Source of the DNA: Rhodococcus sp. Leaf247
Lineage (GTDB): Bacteria > Actinomycetota > Actinomycetes > Mycobacteriales > Mycobacteriaceae
DNA: 64,000 nucleotides
Reading direction: 5' to 3'
Assembly: GCF_001426185.1 (NCBI RefSeq)
Contig: NZ_LMRP01000002.1
Span: 946,144 to 1,010,143 of the forward strand
Made by a program: the position numbers and the translations under genes. The notes below the pieces were generated by a model, which was not told the origin of the DNA, ran no database searches, and saw only the letters and a program-made list of their open reading frames with translations. Position 1 is the stretch's first letter. Every line of letters begins with the position of its first letter. Positions 39,997 through 49,998 of this stretch are shown here, in pieces.

Positions 39997-42282
39997 ATGG
40001 CATCGCTCGACGTCGCAGGGCAGCGGATCCCGCTCACCAACGTGGACAAGGTGCTGTTCCCCGAGACCGGCACCACCAAGGGTGAGGTGATCGACTACTA
40101 CGTCGAGATCGCCCCCGCCATGCTGCCTCACCTCGCGGGGCGGCCCGTCACCCGTAAACGCTGGCCGAACGGCGTCGAGTCGGGAGCGTTCTTCGAGAAG
40201 AACCTCGCAGCGTCCGCACCGGACTGGCTGGACCGTCGTCGTCTGCATCATTCCGACCGAGTGGTCGTCTACCCGGTGTTCCACACCGCAGCGGATCTGG
40301 CATGGCTGGGACAACAGGCCTCACTGGAAGCCCATGTGCCGCAATGGCGATTCGAGGGCGACGAGCAAGGGAAGGCGACGCGCATCGTCTTCGACCTCGA
40401 CCCCGGCGAGGGAGTCGACCTCGACACGTGCGCGGAGGTCGCGCTCGAGGTACGCAGCATGATCGACGGCATCGGACTGACCGCATTCCCCCTCACGAGC
40501 GGCAGCAAGGGAATCCACCTCTACGTCCCCCTGGACAAACCCGTGTCGTCGTCCGGCGCGTCGACGGTCGCGAAACGCGTTGCGACGCTTCTGGAAGAGC
40601 GGATGCCGGACCTGGTCACCGCCTCGATGTCGAAAGCCGTCCGGCCCGGGAAGATCTTTCTCGACTGGAGTCAGAACAACGGCAAGAAGACCACCATCGC
40701 GCCCTATTCACTGCGGGGACGGAGTCGGCCGACAGTTGCCGCACCACGGACCTGGGACGAAATCTCCGGGGGCGGCCTCGCACAGCTGAGCTTCGAGGAC
40801 GTCCTCGAGCGTTACCGCCGCGACGGCGACCTGCTCGCGGCACTCGACCCGGAGATCGATCCCACGCCCGACACGGACTCGCTCGGCCCGTACCGAGGCA
40901 AGCGAACTGCCTCGCGCACACCGGAACCCGTCCCCACACGCACCGAGAAGAAGGACGCCACCGACCCCGTCTTCGTCATCCAGGAACACCACGCGCGACG
41001 CCTGCACTACGACTTCCGACTCGAACACGACGGGGCCCTGGTGTCCTGGGCAGTGCCGAAGAACCTCCCGACCGACGAGAAGAAGAACCACCTGGCCGTG
41101 CACACCGAGGACCACCCGATGGACTACGCCGACTTCGAAGGCACCATCCCGAAGGGTGAATACGGCGGCGGTGAGGTCACCGTGTGGGACCACGGCACCT
41201 TCACCACCGAGAAGTGGAGGGACGACGAGGTCATCGTCGAGCTCACCGGCTCACGCATCACCGGCCGGTACGCCCTGATCCGGACGAACGGGGACCAGTG
41301 GCTGGTCCACAGGATGAAACCTCGACCCGGATCCGCCGGAGATCAGCCCGCTGCGGACCTCCCCAAGCATCTCCGCCCGATGCTGGCCTCCCCCGGCGAC
41401 CTGGCGGGGCTCGATGCGGACGAGTGGTCGTTCGAGGGGAAATGGGACGGCGTCCGCGTCGTGGCGACGATCGACCACGGAGACATCGTGCTCGAGAGCA
41501 GGACGGGGCAGGACCTCACGCGTCGCTACGCAGGGATCGCGGCGTTGGCGGCCGATCTGAGCGATCACGCCGTCGTCCTCGACGGCGAGGCCGTCGTCTA
41601 CCGGGAGGACGGGGTCACCAGCTTCCAGATGCTGCAGGACGCGCATCCGGACGACGTGCAGTTCATCTGCTTCGACGTGCTGTACCTGGACGGAACCGAC
41701 CTGACGGGCAAACGGTTCTCCGACCGGCGGCGCATTCTCGAGCTCCTGCTGTCCGGACTCGAGACGGTCACGCTGTCTCCGTTGATGCCGGGAACGGCCG
41801 CCGGGGCGCTGTCCGAGAGCGAGCGGCGCGGCTGGGAAGGCATCGTCGCCAAGCGCCGGGAATCGACGTACGAAGTCGGTCGCCGCAGCTCGGCATGGAT
41901 CAAGGTCAAGAACTGGCGCACGCAGGAGGTCGTGATCGGCGGGTGGCGAGCAGGCCAGGGTTCCCGCAGCGGCGGTATCGGATCCCTGCTGCTGGGCATC
42001 CCGTCGGACGACGGCCTGCGCTATGTCGGACGCGTCGGCACCGGGTTCACGGCGCGTCAGCGCGACGAACTTCTGGACCTGCTGACACCGACGGTGGTCG
42101 AGACGTCCCCGTTCGACCGGCCACTGCCGACGGCCGATCGTCGGGACGCGACATGGGTGACACCGACCCTGGTCGGAGAGGTCCGATTCTTCGAGTGGAC
42201 CGACGGCGGTTCGTTGCGGCATCCGAGCTGGCGGGGCCTGCGCGAGGACAAGAGCATCGCGGATGTGCGGCGCGAAACCTGA
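39997..42282 (+). CDS. ligD: Multifunctional NHEJ DNA ligase LigD (POL-PE-LIG)
   Basis: 761 residues with three domains in mycobacterial order. Polymerase (1-295): metal aspartates D133 and D135 (FDLDPGEG) and SGSKGIHLYVPL. Phosphoesterase (320-470): H337, D339, R341 in RRLHYDFRLEHDG. Ligase (480-760): adenylated K482 in EGKWDGVRV, then EGIVAKRR and WIKVKNW. LigD fills, trims and seals double-strand breaks together with Ku. In mycobacteria ku is adjacent; no ku gene is found here, so it must lie outside the window. ATG 39997 follows a leaderless -10. Confidence 0.96.
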   Translation: MASLDVAGQRIPLTNVDKVLFPETGTTKGEVIDYYVEIAPAMLPHLAGRPVTRKRWPNGVESGAFFEKNLAASAPDWLDRRRLHHSDRVVVYPVFHTAADLAWLGQQASLEAHVPQWRFEGDEQGKATRIVFDLDPGEGVDLDTCAEVALEVRSMIDGIGLTAFPLTSGSKGIHLYVPLDKPVSSSGASTVAKRVATLLEERMPDLVTASMSKAVRPGKIFLDWSQNNGKKTTIAPYSLRGRSRPTVAAPRTWDEISGGGLAQLSFEDVLERYRRDGDLLAALDPEIDPTPDTDSLGPYRGKRTASRTPEPVPTRTEKKDATDPVFVIQEHHARRLHYDFRLEHDGALVSWAVPKNLPTDEKKNHLAVHTEDHPMDYADFEGTIPKGEYGGGEVTVWDHGTFTTEKWRDDEVIVELTGSRITGRYALIRTNGDQWLVHRMKPRPGSAGDQPAADLPKHLRPMLASPGDLAGLDADEWSFEGKWDGVRVVATIDHGDIVLESRTGQDLTRRYAGIAALAADLSDHAVVLDGEAVVYREDGVTSFQMLQDAHPDDVQFICFDVLYLDGTDLTGKRFSDRRRILELLLSGLETVTLSPLMPGTAAGALSESERRGWEGIVAKRRESTYEVGRRSSAWIKVKNWRTQEVVIGGWRAGQGSRSGGIGSLLLGIPSDDGLRYVGRVGTGFTARQRDELLDLLTPTVVETSPFDRPLPTADRRDATWVTPTLVGEVRFFEWTDGGSLRHPSWRGLREDKSIADVRRET

Positions 42283-42471
42283 CCACACGCGAAACGAAGA
42301 ACTTTGGAGCCTACACAGGAACCGCTTCTACTGGTTGCCTACGTCGGCGTGGCTGTTTACGGTTCGGTAACGAGGCGGGGGCGTCGGTAACTCGGGTGGA
42401 GTCAGACGCTCGGGCGGTGTTCACTACATCTGTCGTTCGATAACCGCACAGTCGGTTCGTAGGAGTGTTCT

Positions 42472-43680
42472 GTGAGATCCATTCGTCGCCTCGTGTTGGC
42501 AACCGTCACTGCGGCGCTGTTCGCAGCCGCACTTCCCGGCACCGCATCGGCCGATGCGCAATATCCGATCCCCAACGCCGACCCGTTCTACTCGGCGCCG
42601 GGAGACATCTCCGGCCTCGCTCCCGGCACCGTGCTGGCCAGCCGTCCGATGCCGAATCCGCCGAACTTCGTCGGCGTGAACACCTGGCAGCTCGCCTTCC
42701 GCAGCACCGGCGGCGAGGGCAATCCCATCGTCGGCGTGACCACGGTGTTCATCCCCCAGGTCAAGGCCCCCGACGGCCCGTTGCTGTCGTACCAGCAGAT
42801 CGTCAACGCACTCGGCCTCAAGTGCGCGCCGTCGCAGGCGCTGTACTCGGAGGATCCGAACGTCGTCATCCGCGACGCTGCAGCGCTGAACGTCGTCTTC
42901 TCCCGCGGCTGGTCGGTGGCCATGCCCGATCACCTCGGCCCCAACAGTGCGTACGGCGCCGCCAAGATGGGTGGTCAGATCACCCTCGACGGCATCCGCG
43001 CCGCCAAGAACTTCGAGCCGCTGCAGTTGCGCAACAGTCCCATCGGCATGGGCGGCTACTCCGGTGGTGGCATGGCCACAGCCTGGGCTGCCGCACTGGC
43101 ACCGTCGTACGCACCCGAACTCGACATCGTGGGAAGCGCGCAGGGCGGCGTTCCGATGAACCTGGTCAAGATGGCCTACATGCTCGGCGAGAACACCCCT
43201 CACCCCGTGTTCGGGCTCGCACTGGCCGCGGCAATCGGCTTGGGCCGCGAGTACCCCGACCGGATGCCGGTGTCGCAGAGCCTGACTCCCCAGGGCACGT
43301 CGATGATGAACCAGATCGCCAACTCCTGCACCAACGACATCCTGTCCGTGGGTGCCAACCACAGCGCCGCGGAGATCACCGCGAACAGGTCGGTCTTCGC
43401 GGATCCGCAGGGACGCGCCGTGGTGGAGGAGAACAGCGTCGAGCTCTACCCCGGAGTTCCCCGCGCGCCCATCTTCGAGTGGCACAGCCCGACCGATGCG
43501 CTGATCCCCGTCGACGCCATCGACAGCTCCACCGCCCGGTACTGCCGCGCCGGAACCCCGGTGCAGACGCTGCTCACACCCAGCCCGGACCACCTCAGTG
43601 CTGCACTGCTCGGATTGCCTGCAGCACTGCAGTGGCTGAACGACCGGTTCGCTCGACTTCCGGCGCCCAGCACCTGCTGA
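42472..43680 (+). CDS. Secreted lipase (LIP family, alpha/beta hydrolase)
   Basis: 402 residues. A Sec signal peptide (RRLVLATVTAALFAAALPG, cleavage near ASADA) precedes the secretory-lipase domain. The nucleophile elbow is GYSGGG, and the C-terminal half has WHSPTDALIPVD for the acid and SPDHLSAALLG for the His. Conserved DPFYSAPGDISGLAPGTVL opens the mature enzyme, as in Candida-type and actinobacterial LIP lipases. It should hydrolyse triacylglycerols or esters outside the cell. TAGGAG is 6 nt before GTG 42472. The 189-bp upstream gap has no other gene. Four Cys may form disulfides. Confidence 0.92.
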   Translation: MRSIRRLVLATVTAALFAAALPGTASADAQYPIPNADPFYSAPGDISGLAPGTVLASRPMPNPPNFVGVNTWQLAFRSTGGEGNPIVGVTTVFIPQVKAPDGPLLSYQQIVNALGLKCAPSQALYSEDPNVVIRDAAALNVVFSRGWSVAMPDHLGPNSAYGAAKMGGQITLDGIRAAKNFEPLQLRNSPIGMGGYSGGGMATAWAAALAPSYAPELDIVGSAQGGVPMNLVKMAYMLGENTPHPVFGLALAAAIGLGREYPDRMPVSQSLTPQGTSMMNQIANSCTNDILSVGANHSAAEITANRSVFADPQGRAVVEENSVELYPGVPRAPIFEWHSPTDALIPVDAIDSSTARYCRAGTPVQTLLTPSPDHLSAALLGLPAALQWLNDRFARLPAPSTC

Positions 43681-43688
43681 GCTGCTGC

Positions 43689-45563
43689 TCAGGCCCGGAC
43701 GGGCTCGTCGAACTGCGTGCGATACAGCTGCGCATAACGACCCGACCGGGCCAGCAGCTCCGCGTGCGTCCCGTTCTCCGCGACCCGCCCGTCCTCGATC
43801 ACCAGGATCTGGTCCGCCGCGCGAATGGTGGACAAACGGTGAGCGATGACGATGGACGTCCGACCCACCAGGGCCTCGGACAGCGCTTCCTGCACCGCCG
43901 CCTCGGACGTGGAGTCCAGCGACGCCGTGGCCTCGTCGAGCACCACGACAGTCGGCTGAGCCAACAGCAGCCGTGCGATGGTGACCCGCTGGCGCTCTCC
44001 ACCCGAGAAGCGGTAGCCGCGCTCACCGACCACGGTCTCGAGCCCGTCGGGCAAGGATCGGACCAGGTCTTCGAGTCGTGCGCGTCGGAGCGCGGACCAG
44101 ATGTCGTCCTCCGTCGCATCGGGACGCGCCAATGTCAGATTGGAGCGCAGCGTCTCGTGGAAGAGGTGCCCGTCCTGCGTCACCATGCCGACGGTGTGGC
44201 GGATCGACTCCGCCGTCAGGTCTCGCACGTCGATACCGCCGATCCGCACGGCCCCGGAATCCACGTCGTACAACCGTGAGACCAGCTGTGCGATGGTCGA
44301 CTTACCGGCACCCGAGGACCCGACCAGGGCCACCATCTTGCCCGGCTCTGCGCGGAACGACACTCCGTGCAGCACTTCCTCGCCGCCGCGCGAATCCAGC
44401 ACGGACACGTCTTCGAGCGATGCCAACGACACCTTGTCCGCCGACGGGTAGGCGAACCGGACGTCGTCGAACTCGACGGTGACAGGACCCTCCGGAACCG
44501 TCCGGGCATCGGGCGCATCCGTGATCAGCGGATCGAGGTCGAGGATCTCGAACACTCTCTCGAAGCTGACGACCGCGCTCATCACGTCGACGCGCGCGCT
44601 CGCCAGAGCTGTCAACGGTGCGTACAACCTGGTGAGCAGCAGCGCCAACGTGACGACGGCTCCGGCGTCCAGCTGGCCGCGCAATGCATAGAACCCTCCG
44701 AGCCCGTAGACCAGCGCGAGCGCGAGAGCCGAGACGAGAGTCAGCGTCGTGACGAAGACGGTCTGCACCATCGCCGACCGAACGCCGATGTCGCGGACTC
44801 GGCCTGCACGCAGCGCGAACTCCGACGATTCGTGGTCGGGACGCCCGAACAGCTTGATCAGTGTCGCTCCGGGCGCGGAGAAGCGCTCGGTCATCTGCGT
44901 CGACATGGCCGCGTTGTGGGCAGCGGCCTCCCGCTGCAGACGCGCCAACCGGGTGCCCATCCGTCGGGCGGGGAGGACGAACACCGGGAGGAGCAGGAGT
45001 GCGAGCAGCGTGATCTGCCAGGAGATGCCGACCATCACGACCAGCGTCAGCAGCAACGTGACCACGTTGCTGACCACACCGGAGAGCGTTCCACTGAACG
45101 CGCGCTGAGCACCGATCACGTCGTTGTTCAACCGACTCACCAGCGCGCCGGTACGGGTGCGGGTGAAGAACGCGATCGGCATCTTCTGCACGTGGTCGAA
45201 CACCCGCGTGCGGAGATCGAGGATCAGGTTCTCCCCGATTCGCGACGACAGCCAGCGATTGACCAGGCCCGTCCCCGCATCGAGGAGCGCCACGACGGCG
45301 ATGACGACGGCCAGGATCAGGACGATCCGATAGTCCTTGCCCTGCACGATGGCGTCGACCACGCGGCCGGCCAATACCGGCGTCGCCACGGCGAGGACCG
45401 CCGCGACGACGCTGAGCACCAGGAATCCGATGAGCAGCGTGCGGAGCGGCCGCGCGAACACCATGATCCGGCGCACCGTGACGCGGGAGAACGGACGTCT
45501 GCCCTTGTCGTCGGTGTGCATGGACCGATACATCTGGTTCCACGCGGTCATTTCCATACTCAT
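43689..45563 (-). CDS. ABC exporter, fused membrane and ATPase domains
   Basis: 624 residues. Six-helix exporter domain (about 45-330) followed by an ATPase domain with Walker A GSSGAGKST, signature FSGGERQ (Ser-Gly-Gly kept, LSGGQ variant), Walker B VVVLDEATAS and the H-loop AHRLST. Half-transporter that works as a homodimer exporting lipids, peptides or drugs. AAGGGGGA precedes ATG 45563. The gene lies 123 bp downstream of lon on the same strand; the gap has no clear terminator, so read-through is possible. Substrate not predictable from sequence. Confidence 0.92.
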   Translation of the reverse strand: MSMEMTAWNQMYRSMHTDDKGRRPFSRVTVRRIMVFARPLRTLLIGFLVLSVVAAVLAVATPVLAGRVVDAIVQGKDYRIVLILAVVIAVVALLDAGTGLVNRWLSSRIGENLILDLRTRVFDHVQKMPIAFFTRTRTGALVSRLNNDVIGAQRAFSGTLSGVVSNVVTLLLTLVVMVGISWQITLLALLLLPVFVLPARRMGTRLARLQREAAAHNAAMSTQMTERFSAPGATLIKLFGRPDHESSEFALRAGRVRDIGVRSAMVQTVFVTTLTLVSALALALVYGLGGFYALRGQLDAGAVVTLALLLTRLYAPLTALASARVDVMSAVVSFERVFEILDLDPLITDAPDARTVPEGPVTVEFDDVRFAYPSADKVSLASLEDVSVLDSRGGEEVLHGVSFRAEPGKMVALVGSSGAGKSTIAQLVSRLYDVDSGAVRIGGIDVRDLTAESIRHTVGMVTQDGHLFHETLRSNLTLARPDATEDDIWSALRRARLEDLVRSLPDGLETVVGERGYRFSGGERQRVTIARLLLAQPTVVVLDEATASLDSTSEAAVQEALSEALVGRTSIVIAHRLSTIRAADQILVIEDGRVAENGTHAELLARSGRYAQLYRTQFDEPVRA

Positions 45564-45686
45564 CGGGAATCCCCCTTGCTCGTTCGGCGCCTCTGGTGCG
45601 TGGTCCCCCCGGGTCGCATCGCGAGGTCGTCTGCCTGTGGGGCAACTGTCCGTGACAACCTCGGCGAGCTCCCCGTCATTCCGCCG

Positions 45687-48008
45687 TCATGCTGCGGCGA
45701 CCGCGTCCTCCGCACGGGGTTCGAGCGCCAGGGCGACGATATCGGCGACGTCCGACATCGGGCGCACCTCGACCGCGGCGAGCACGTCCGCCGACACGTC
45801 GTCCAGGTCCGGCTCGTTGCGGGAGGGGACGAAGACCGTCGTCAGTCCGGCACGTTGGGCGGCCAGCAACTTCTGCTTCAGTCCGCCGATCGGCATGACT
45901 CGGCCGTTCAGCGACACCTCCCCGGTCATGCCCACGTCGGACCGCACGGGCCGTCCGGTCGCCATGGACACCAGCGCGGTCACCATGGTCACGCCGGCCG
46001 AGGGGCCGTCCTTCGGCACCGCACCCGCAGGAACGTGGATGTGGATGGCCTTGTCCAGCGCTGCCGGGTCGACACCCAGCTGCTCCGCGTGCGACCGGAC
46101 GTAGGACAGCGCGATCTGCGCCGACTCCTTCATCACGTCGCCCAGCTGGCCGGTCAACGTGAGCCCGGCCTTGTCGCCCGTCGAGCTGGCCTCGATGAAC
46201 AGCACGTCCCCGCCGAGACCGGTCACGGCGAGACCCGTCGCCACGCCGGGAACCTCGGTGCGTTCGTGCACCTCGGGCGTGAATCGGGGTCGACCCAGGT
46301 AGGTGCGGAGATCCGGTTCGTCCACCGTCAGCATCCGCTCACCGGTAGCAAGTTCGATGGCGACCTTGCGCAGCACCTTCGCCAGCAGTCGTTCGAACTG
46401 ACGCATACCCGGCTCGCGCGTGTAGTCGGCAGCGATCTTCCGCAGCGCCGCGTCGGTGACGGCCACGTCGGAGTCCGTCATCGCCGCACGTTCGAGCTGG
46501 CGCGGCAGCAGGTAGTTCCGCGCGATGACCACCTTGTCGTCCTCGGTGTAGCCGTCGATGGTCACCAGCTCCATGCGGTCGAGCAGTGCCGTCGGAATCT
46601 GGTCGACGACGTTGGCCGTGGCCAGGAACACCACGTCCGACAGGTCCAGATCCAGGTCGAGGTAGTGGTCTCGGTACGTGTGGTTCTGCGCGGGGTCGAG
46701 CACCTCGAGCAGTGCCGCGGCAGGATCGCCGCGGAAGTCCGATCCGATCTTGTCGATCTCGTCGAGCAGCACCACGGGGTTCATCGATCCTGCTTCGGCG
46801 ATAGCCCTCACGATCCGACCGGGCAGCGCACCGACGTACGTGCGCCGGTGCCCGCGGATCTCCGCCTCGTCGCGGACGCCGCCGAGCGCGACGCGAACGA
46901 ACTTGCGGCCCAGGGCTTTCGCGACCGATTCACCCAGGGACGTCTTACCGACACCGGGAGGACCGGCGAGCACCATGACGGCTCCGGAACCACGTCCACC
47001 CACCACTGCCATGCTTCGTTCAGCACGGCGCGAGCGCACGGCGAGGTACTCGGTGATGCGGTCCTTCACATCGTCCAAGCCGTGATGATCCGCGTCGAGC
47101 ACGGCACGGGCCGCCTCGATGTCGGTGGTGTCGACGGTGGTCACCGTCCACGGCAGCTCCAGCACCGTGTCCAACCACGTTCTGATCCAGCCACTTTCGG
47201 GGCTCTGATCGCTGGACCGCTCCAGCCGACCGACCTCCCGCAGCGCGGCCTCACGCACCGCGTCCGGCAACTCGGCGGACTCGACGCGGCCGCGGTAGTC
47301 GTCGGCACCGTCGGGTTCACCCTCGCCGAGTTCCTTGCGGATCGCGGCCAATTGCTGACGCAGCAGGAATTCCTTCTGCGTCTTCTCCATGCCGTCGCGG
47401 ACGTCGCCGGCGATCTTGTCCGTCACCTCTACCTCGGCGAGGTGGTCGGTGGTCCACTCGGTCAGCACCGTCAATCGTGCTGCCACGTCCGGGGTCTCGA
47501 GCAGCTGGCGCTTCTGGACATCGGTGAGCCATGACGCGTAGCCGGCGGTGTCGGCCAGCGCGGACGGGTCGAGAAGCTTGTTCACCGAGTCGATCACCTG
47601 CCACGCCTCGCGGCGCTGCAACATAGCCAGAACGAGCTTCTTGTACTCCGCGGCGAGAGTGCGTACGGCCTCCGTCGGCTCCGGTTCCGACACCGGCTCG
47701 GCCTCCACCCACAGAGCGGCGCCGGGGCCACTGACGCCGGTGCCGATGTGTGCACGCTTCTCGGCCTTGAGCACCGCGGCCGGCTCACCGGTCGCGAGAC
47801 GGCCGACCTGCACGATCGTCGCCACGACGCCGTAGGCGGGGTAGCGGTCGTCCAGTCGTGGGGCGATCAGCAGAGTGCCGTCGGCGCTGGTCCGCGCAGC
47901 GTCGACCGCAGCGCGGGCAGCGTCGTCCAGTTCGACCGGCACAACCATGCCGGGCAGGACGACGGGGTCGGTCAGGAACAGAACGGGCAAGCGAGTCGAT
48001 TCGCTCAT
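45687..48008 (-). CDS. lon: ATP-dependent protease Lon
   Basis: 773 residues from ATG 48008 (GGAGGA 4 nt upstream; a TTG at 48020 is rejected because it lies in that site). N-terminal substrate domain [23 protein letters not shown]+ module with Walker [10 protein letters not shown] and Walker [14 protein letters not shown], and a Ser-Lys protease domain with nucleophile in [15 protein letters not shown] and Lys in [14 protein letters not shown]. Degrades misfolded and regulatory proteins. Mycobacterium tuberculosis lacks Lon, whereas M. smegmatis and Rhodococcus have it. A ClgR-like box lies upstream. Confidence 0.96.
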   Translation of the reverse strand: MSESTRLPVLFLTDPVVLPGMVVPVELDDAARAAVDAARTSADGTLLIAPRLDDRYPAYGVVATIVQVGRLATGEPAAVLKAEKRAHIGTGVSGPGAALWVEAEPVSEPEPTEAVRTLAAEYKKLVLAMLQRREAWQVIDSVNKLLDPSALADTAGYASWLTDVQKRQLLETPDVAARLTVLTEWTTDHLAEVEVTDKIAGDVRDGMEKTQKEFLLRQQLAAIRKELGEGEPDGADDYRGRVESAELPDAVREAALREVGRLERSSDQSPESGWIRTWLDTVLELPWTVTTVDTTDIEAARAVLDADHHGLDDVKDRITEYLAVRSRRAERSMAVVGGRGSGAVMVLAGPPGVGKTSLGESVAKALGRKFVRVALGGVRDEAEIRGHRRTYVGALPGRIVRAIAEAGSMNPVVLLDEIDKIGSDFRGDPAAALLEVLDPAQNHTYRDHYLDLDLDLSDVVFLATANVVDQIPTALLDRMELVTIDGYTEDDKVVIARNYLLPRQLERAAMTDSDVAVTDAALRKIAADYTREPGMRQFERLLAKVLRKVAIELATGERMLTVDEPDLRTYLGRPRFTPEVHERTEVPGVATGLAVTGLGGDVLFIEASSTGDKAGLTLTGQLGDVMKESAQIALSYVRSHAEQLGVDPAALDKAIHIHVPAGAVPKDGPSAGVTMVTALVSMATGRPVRSDVGMTGEVSLNGRVMPIGGLKQKLLAAQRAGLTTVFVPSRNEPDLDDVSADVLAAVEVRPMSDVADIVALALEPRAEDAVAAA

Positions 48009-48078
48009 GGGGTCCTCCAAGGTTGCGCGTGATCAGCTCAACTTGTCGAAGTGCCCTCGTGTTCCCGCTGGTGAGCAC

Positions 48079-48095
48079 GTTCGCTGGAGGCGTAC
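48079..48095 (-). promoter_or_regulatory. Candidate ClgR box upstream of lon
   Basis: gttcgctggaggcgtac, a near-palindrome fitting the core CGCYNANRGCGWWS of the corynebacterial ClgR consensus with one mismatch. It lies about 70-87 bp before the Lon start codon. ClgR activates lon and clp genes in Streptomyces and Corynebacterium, so position and family knowledge agree. Confidence 0.5.
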
Positions 48096-48157
48096 AGGAC
48101 GGTATGGACGGCCCGCGCACTGCCTGCTCCGGCGCACCTGGCGTCATTCCCGCGCTA

Positions 48158-48203
48158 GTTCCGTCTTTCCGCTGCTACTGCAGCAACCACGGTAAGACGG
48201 AAC
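48158..48203. repeat. Nested inverted repeat between lon and the DoxX-like gene
   Basis: Outer arms gttccgtctt (48158-48167) and aagacggaac (48194-48203) are perfect; inside is gctgc-tact-gcagc (48171-48184). Could be an RNA hairpin in the DoxX-like leader, a transcriptional operator or a small repeat element. No T-run follows. Confidence 0.5.
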
Positions 48204-48273
48204 GGCCGCGGGAAAAGGAATGTGTCAGGGCATAGTCTTCCACCGGCGACCCAGCCGACCGGAAGGCACCCGA

Positions 48274-48624
48274 ATGACCATCGCTCTGTATGTCGTCACG
48301 ATTTTCCTCGCCGTCGCACTGACCTTCTCTGCGATCGGCAAGCTGACCAAGAGCGCGTCGGTGATGCCCATCATGGACAGCGTGGGTGTGCCCGCGAACA
48401 GGGTGCCGGTCTTGGCATATCTCGAGATCGCGGGCGCGGTCGGCCTGGTCGTCGGACTGTTCGTCTGGCCCATCGGCGTCGCGGCGGCGATCGGGGTCAT
48501 TCTTTACTTCGTGGGCGCCGTGGTCGCACATCTGCGAGTGAAGGACACGGCGGACATCGGGCCGTCGGCCTTCCTCACCGTCGTGTCCGTCGCGGCACTC
48601 GTTCTGCGGCTCGTCACCGCCTGA
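48274..48624 (+). CDS. DoxX-like small membrane protein
   Basis: 116 residues with four predicted helices (ALYVVTIFLAVALTFSAIGKL, VPVLAYLEIAGAVGLVVGLF, GVAAAIGVILYFVGAVVAHL, PSAFLTVVSVAALVLRL). The GKLTKS after helix 1 and central YLEIAGAVGL match the DoxX family, whose actinobacterial members associate with redox and sulfur stress proteins. GGAAGG is 7 nt before ATG 48274. The neighbour, convergent with abutting stop codons, is an OsmC-like peroxide defence protein. Specific role unknown. Confidence 0.82.
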   Translation: MTIALYVVTIFLAVALTFSAIGKLTKSASVMPIMDSVGVPANRVPVLAYLEIAGAVGLVVGLFVWPIGVAAAIGVILYFVGAVVAHLRVKDTADIGPSAFLTVVSVAALVLRLVTA

Positions 48625-49020
48625 TCAGCTCTTCAGGGCTACATCCACACCGGTGACCGACTTGAGGAACGGGCAGATCGATCGCGCCTGCTCGAGCACA
48701 TCCCCCGGATTGTCGACGCCCGGAAGGGTGACGGCCAGCTGGTAGGCGGCGTCGTAGCCCGCTCCGTCGGCATTGGAAAGGGTGACACGGCCCTCGACGG
48801 CTGCCCCGTCGAGCGATCCACCAGCCGTACCGACGGCGATGCGCAGCGATTCGAGAAGGCAGGAACTCAGGGCGGCCGCCATCAGCTGCTCGGGGTTGGT
48901 CGCTCCGCCGGGCCCACCCAGGTCGGACGGCTCGTGGACGTCCAGGGACAGCACGTCGTCGCTCGAGGAGATCGATCCGTCGGTAGCAGTGACAGTGGCG
49001 GTGTACAGGTCTTGACTCAT
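48625..49020 (-). CDS. OsmC/Ohr-family peroxide-reducing protein
   Basis: 131 residues. The two redox cysteines of the family are present: peroxidatic Cys in AALSSCLLESL and the second in ARSICPFLKSV. The N-terminal YTATVTATDGSI and GGPGGATNPEQLMAAAL match Ohr-type proteins, which reduce organic hydroperoxides using lipoylated partners. Ohr genes are often controlled by OhrR; no MarR-type regulator is adjacent. ATG 49020 lacks a strong ribosome binding site. It lies 46 bp after the alpha/beta hydrolase gene on the same strand. Confidence 0.9.
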   Translation of the reverse strand: MSQDLYTATVTATDGSISSSDDVLSLDVHEPSDLGGPGGATNPEQLMAAALSSCLLESLRIAVGTAGGSLDGAAVEGRVTLSNADGAGYDAAYQLAVTLPGVDNPGDVLEQARSICPFLKSVTGVDVALKS

Positions 49021-49066
49021 ACGTCTCGGGTGTCCGCGAACAGGGGGATGCAAACCAGGGCGTTCG

Positions 49067-49882
49067 TCACCGATGTTCGGCCAGGAACGCGACGACCTCG
49101 TCCCCGAACTTCTGCGGTTCGTCGAGGAAGAGCGCATGACTGCTGTCCTCGAAGAGGACCGTGCGTGCTCCCGGAACGGTGTCGCCGACGTAGCGAGCCG
49201 CTTCCCACGGGAACGCCTTGTCGTGCTTGCCCACCATGACGAGGGACGGGAGATCGAGCGTCGGCAACAGGTCCCGCCAATCGTGGTGGGTGTGATCGGC
49301 CATCACCGCGTTCCGGGCCGCGCCGGACATCTTCGCCATTTCTGCGTGAAGAATCTCGACGCGGTCGGCCGGGAGGTCCGTCGCCGTGATCTCGTCCAGT
49401 TGCTCCGCATCGAAGTCGCTGCGGTCGTAGAGAACTCGGCCCTGGACGGCAGCGAGGGATGCATCGTCGAAGATGCTGGTGTGAGCCAGCGACCATTCCG
49501 GGGTGCGGTACTGACGGGGAGTCTGGGCGACATAGATGGCCTGCGCGAGACGTTCGTTGCCGAAGAGTTCCTGGTACGACCAGATGACCGGGCACCCCAG
49601 CGACCAGCCCAGCACCGTCACGTCGGCCAGGTCGAGTGCCGCGAGAACGTCGAAGAGGTCCTTCGCCAGACGTGATACGCGGTAACCGTGGCCTGGATCC
49701 TCGGAATCGCCGTGTGCCCGCATGTCCAGCGCGATCACCCGGGAGTGCTCGGCCAACCGATCCATGCTGCCGGAGAAGAACTCCCCACTGAATCCCCAGC
49801 CGTGAAGCAGGACGAGCGGACGGCCGGCGCCCTGCTCTCGGTAGTGCAGGACTGTTCCATCGCTGACGGTCACGGTGCTCAT
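49067..49882 (-). CDS. Alpha/beta hydrolase
   Basis: 271 residues. Oxyanion-hole HGWGF, nucleophile elbow GWSLGCPV (Ser in GxSxG), acid in MVGKHDKAFPW and His in DSSHALFLDEP give a full triad. No signal peptide. It resembles small esterases and non-haem chloroperoxidase-type hydrolases (VIALDMRAHGDSEDP). The proximity to the OsmC gene on the same strand could hint at a common stress transcript, but there is a 46-bp gap. Substrate unknown. Confidence 0.88.
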   Translation of the reverse strand: MSTVTVSDGTVLHYREQGAGRPLVLLHGWGFSGEFFSGSMDRLAEHSRVIALDMRAHGDSEDPGHGYRVSRLAKDLFDVLAALDLADVTVLGWSLGCPVIWSYQELFGNERLAQAIYVAQTPRQYRTPEWSLAHTSIFDDASLAAVQGRVLYDRSDFDAEQLDEITATDLPADRVEILHAEMAKMSGAARNAVMADHTHHDWRDLLPTLDLPSLVMVGKHDKAFPWEAARYVGDTVPGARTVLFEDSSHALFLDEPQKFGDEVVAFLAEHR

Positions 49883-49998
49883 CGACAGCGGATACCCCGC
49901 GCCGAGTCGTCGGTAACGGTGCGGTCACACCTGCGCCGGGTCGGTCCGTGCGGGGTTACAGTGCAGCCGACCAGCCACGTTGCACGTCAGGAGGCACC

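Noticed and set aside
44367..47534. A 1055-codon open frame on the plus strand opposite lon and the ABC exporter gene
   Set aside because: It is an antisense shadow of well-supported genes; the translation is an Arg/Gln/His-rich string without domains, as GC-rich codon bias produces.
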